DNA from: Kiritimatiellia bacterium
Lineage (GTDB): Bacteria; Verrucomicrobiota; Kiritimatiellia; RFP12; UBA1067
Assembly: GCA_028684935.1 (NCBI GenBank)
Contig: JAQUEX010000010.1
Span: forward strand, 1-36,448
Reading direction: 5' to 3'
Length of the DNA: 36,448 nucleotides
Shown here in pieces: positions 35,401 to 36,448 of the stretch; the stretch's first letter is position 1, and each line of letters opens with the position of its first letter. Both the position numbers and the translations under genes were made by a program. Under the pieces are notes generated by a model. It saw only the letters and a list, made by a program, of their open reading frames with translations, was not told where the DNA came from and did not search any database.

Positions 35401-35990
35401 GCCTCGTTTCGGCGGGCGGCGCCGCGTTCCCGTTGGTTTTCGCCTTTGCGGTACCCTCCAACAGCACCCTGCATGTCGAAGGTTTCCTGAACGGTGCCGA
35501 CACGCGACGCGGGGCCGATTTCGAAGTCGAAGTGATCACGCTCAGCGCCACGGCCCTGCCCGCCCCGACGCCCGTCGACCAAGACGCCAATCTTTTGCCC
35601 GATGCTTACGAGCATCTCGTTTTCGGCGTGACAGGCACCCCCTTAGGGCGTGACTGGGACAACGACGGCTATTCGGATCTGCAAGAGTATCTTGAGGGCT
35701 GCGACCCGACCGATGCGACTGTGACACCTGCTGTCGCAGCCGTTGCGCTTGAGCCGCCGGAAGCGCACATTGCGCTGGACGGCAGCGACGTGCGTGTGTT
35801 CTGGCTCTGGCCGGCCCGTTACCACAACCGTTTCGACTTCATCCTAGAATCGACACCGGCTTTGGGCGCTCTGCCGTTCGCCGCCTCAACCCCTTCCGTG
35901 AACGCCGCAGACGATCTGCTCGATATACGGCTACCCACGGCGAGCGAAGGCCCGCAACGCTTTTACCGTATCCGTGTCCGCCTGCGTTAA
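32436..35990 (+). CDS. Large secreted protein with thrombospondin-type-3 calcium loops
   Basis: The 1184-aa protein starts at ATG 32436, 7 nt after AAGG, with signal peptide TPRAILLLTVLCAAYVARAQ. An FG-GAP/VCBS-like loop follows at about 41-52 (LDADGDGDLDLV). Residues about 572-640 have three thrombospondin-type-3 calcium loops: DSDGDGVPDFVE, DDDGDGLLDLDE, DSDGDGATDREE. Two more, one degenerate, lie near 1048-1085 (DQDANLLPDAYE, DWDNDGYSDLQE). The protein ends in a beta domain closing with FYRIRVRLR, a terminus common in large secreted proteins of PVC bacteria. The loops imply calcium-dependent rigidity outside the cell. The frame is open from 32367 inside the previous gene, but the later ATG fits the signal peptide. 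No terminator is visible after the stop. Confidence 0.86.
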   Translation: MRTPRAILLLTVLCAAYVARAQIEPPRRITRTPAEFSCLLDADGDGDLDLVTADRASGLLRVGRRTSSTSVTWESPTSGGIAPLDGFTAGRVLTNARHAVVLTGMLANRAAVLDLASAGSARTPRPLFPQSAGPRLVVALNTVPASSTDELFLSSDLNGGGAFFRQLFQTTGFGTFAQLDFDNGPFPFTFAAGLCMSNGAIPRVAGLLPDTDEIYLFSIGNNGASVGLQPPRSVPLSDSSQFIFGGFVPTTPLGQFLVFTPGAQTAYSIPLEPNHTYGAVFGTATPLGLPVRPWSIQLGPGVRQLTLITANGAASVYDFDGTTLAPHSTMELPAGVSGGFTALCADPSAGQLFMLIDTDGDRASDTSCRYTFNGRSFVAADPAVAMPALSERAGRPNTLAFVGEPLVNTNAARIAAYTVADWSVSASGVTPSTTIQAAIDRGAALGLGVPAATVINDVPADATHLLLDQLASDIAVQPLFTAAGESVSVPRMEPEGGLFDSAVQVTITAPASVTRILYRLNAADPWTQSAGRTQTFWLYADTTVQCFGWNNANNRTTPIISGDFTFSRPPEEQDSDGDGVPDFVELALGLDPAGGQDDDGDGLLDLDEILGGTRPDLVDSDGDGATDREERAAGTDPNNASSVPSESQILSGTQSASERHAVFDLFLSPRPYDGVIAAYTVAATNVPCRITALDGSLLASSVTRETYYPYVPMPNLFFSNLPIPFEGLFAGFTTPAHFNVYTLSADPRIGRELVKLITAPAQPPVSVAYSWSGGDPSAEVTAWSNAAQTAYAAAVRPEQGESATVVDTLTAALFETFVARELSRRGLLTASAVSLFPARTEPESLPHPSAADLLLIQTAGDRDYPAYNLVDTLSWLRTACTNTAYTDVTALRTLAHSIYGVASLQMNDAPGQYPLPFDAIRAVVQEGTVTGAYTNHIGAAELNLAKQGSDRLLGLIPARPRLTLHLLAGAPQPPDSAVLADPDSGLRYSLVSAGGAAFPLVFAFAVPSNSTLHVEGFLNGADTRRGADFEVEVITLSATALPAPTPVDQDANLLPDAYEHLVFGVTGTPLGRDWDNDGYSDLQEYLEGCDPTDATVTPAVAAVALEPPEAHIALDGSDVRVFWLWPARYHNRFDFILESTPALGALPFAASTPSVNAADDLLDIRLPTASEGPQRFYRIRVRLR

Positions 35991-36035
35991 CACCTAGCGC
36001 GCACGTGCGGATCGAAGCGATGCACGAGGTGGTAT

Positions 36036-36060
36036 GTGACAATTTCGCATTTTTTGTCAC
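36036..36060. promoter_or_regulatory. Candidate operator upstream of the TetR-type gene
   Basis: GTGACAA (36036-36042) and TTGTCAC (36054-36060) are perfect inverted arms separated by 11 nt. The location between the giant-protein operon and the regulator gene fits an autoregulatory operator. Length and symmetry suit TetR-family sites, but binding is inferred. Confidence 0.5.
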
Positions 36061-36141
36061 TCTCGAAGCTTGACGGCACACTCTGAATCAGAAACAATGG
36101 ATTCTGTTTTTTTTGAGGACCGTTTTCGGGAGCAAAAGCGG

Positions 36142-36448
36142 ATGGGCATCGTCATCGACCACGAGGCGCGAAAGCGCATCATCATCGCAAAATCGATCCA
36201 ACTCTTTGCGGAGCAGGGGTATGATGGCGTCACGTATCAGAAAATAGCTGACAGTTGCGCGATTGCCCGCACGACGCTCTATAAGTATTTTCAGAACAAG
36301 CGCGAAATCTTTAACACGGCAATCTGGGAAGTATCTTATCTGCTGGTCGGACGATTCAGCGAGGCGCTCTCCTCCAAAACCAGCGCGCTCACCCGGCTCG
36401 AGCGTGTCATGACCGCCGTGATTCAGCTTTTGTTTGAGCAGCGCGTCA
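36142..36448 (+). CDS. TetR-family transcriptional regulator, 3'-partial
   Basis: The frame is open to the right edge. The N-terminal helix-turn-helix domain is clear: RIIIAKSIQLFAEQGYDGVT, then YQKIADSCAIARTTLYKYF and NKREIF. Only the first part of the ligand-binding domain is visible. Two starts are possible. ATG 36142 gives the usual short TetR N-terminus and has GGGAG 9 nt upstream, so I prefer it. ATG 36097 would add 15 residues, has no Shine-Dalgarno, and would place a run of eight T inside codons 4-6. A palindromic candidate operator lies upstream. Its targets are unknown; it may control itself or neighbours beyond the window. Confidence 0.9.
   Translation, partial: MGIVIDHEARKRIIIAKSIQLFAEQGYDGVTYQKIADSCAIARTTLYKYFQNKREIFNTAIWEVSYLLVGRFSEALSSKTSALTRLERVMTAVIQLLFEQRV

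Noticed and set aside
36085-36114. Weak stem plus eight T as a terminator for the giant-protein operon
   Set aside because: The stem is only 5 bp, GC-poor, and pairs in two equally poor ways; the T run is better explained as leader or coding sequence of the TetR-type gene.

Overview
The window is about 36 kb of GC-rich, gene-dense bacterial chromosome with 21 protein genes, the first and last cut by the window edges. I see no tRNA, rRNA, CRISPR array, transposase or phage gene. The gene set suggests a Gram-negative member of the PVC superphylum, most likely Kiritimatiellota, Verrucomicrobiota or Lentisphaerota. The reasons are a DUF1080 secreted protein, a GH106-like lipoprotein, PEGA and FHA proteins, giant secreted proteins with thrombospondin-type-3 calcium loops, and an S2 protein with a long Ala/Lys tail. 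This placement is inference from gene content; a marker phylogeny of S2, EF-Ts or HrpB would decide it.

Region 1 (1-6280). A partial DUF523-DUF1722 protein on + converges on a leftward cluster. In transcription order the cluster is DAHP synthase (aroF), a secreted beta-propeller di-heme c-type cytochrome, a RidA/chorismatase-like protein, a ResB-like protein and CcsA. The last three overlap by 4 nt at each junction. A sigma70-like promoter followed by a near-perfect palindrome lies upstream of aroF. ResB and CcsA form the System II cytochrome c maturation pair, and the cytochrome with two CXXCH sites is an obvious client.

Region 2 (6281-12954). A roughly 480-nt non-coding stretch carries inverted repeats that look like dispersed intergenic elements. 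It is followed by a rightward run of an orphan TadC-like protein, an FHA-domain membrane protein, a five-repeat PEGA protein and the helicase HrpB, with very tight spacing.

Region 3 (12955-16978). This holds housekeeping genes rpsB and tsf with promoter, leader hairpin, intergenic hairpin and terminator, then a DUF1080 secreted protein, a 65-aa lipoprotein and purN. Several clear intrinsic terminators occur here.

Region 4 (15.. to 22869, - strand part 16942-22869). A leftward set contains a GH106-like lipoprotein, an aconitase, and a 613-aa protein with an Arg-rich disordered segment and one classical C2H2 zinc finger. The zinc-finger gene appears nearly leaderless, and a TTGACC-N4-GGTCAA palindrome overlaps its -35 element.

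Region 5 (23035-36448). Three consecutive rightward genes encode very large predicted secreted proteins of 2076, 1059 and 1184 aa. The first two overlap by 14 nt and the last two are 4 nt apart, so they look like one 13-kb operon. No domain set reveals its function, and it is the best candidate in the window for an undescribed system. It is followed by a TetR-type regulator with a possible upstream operator, cut by the window end.
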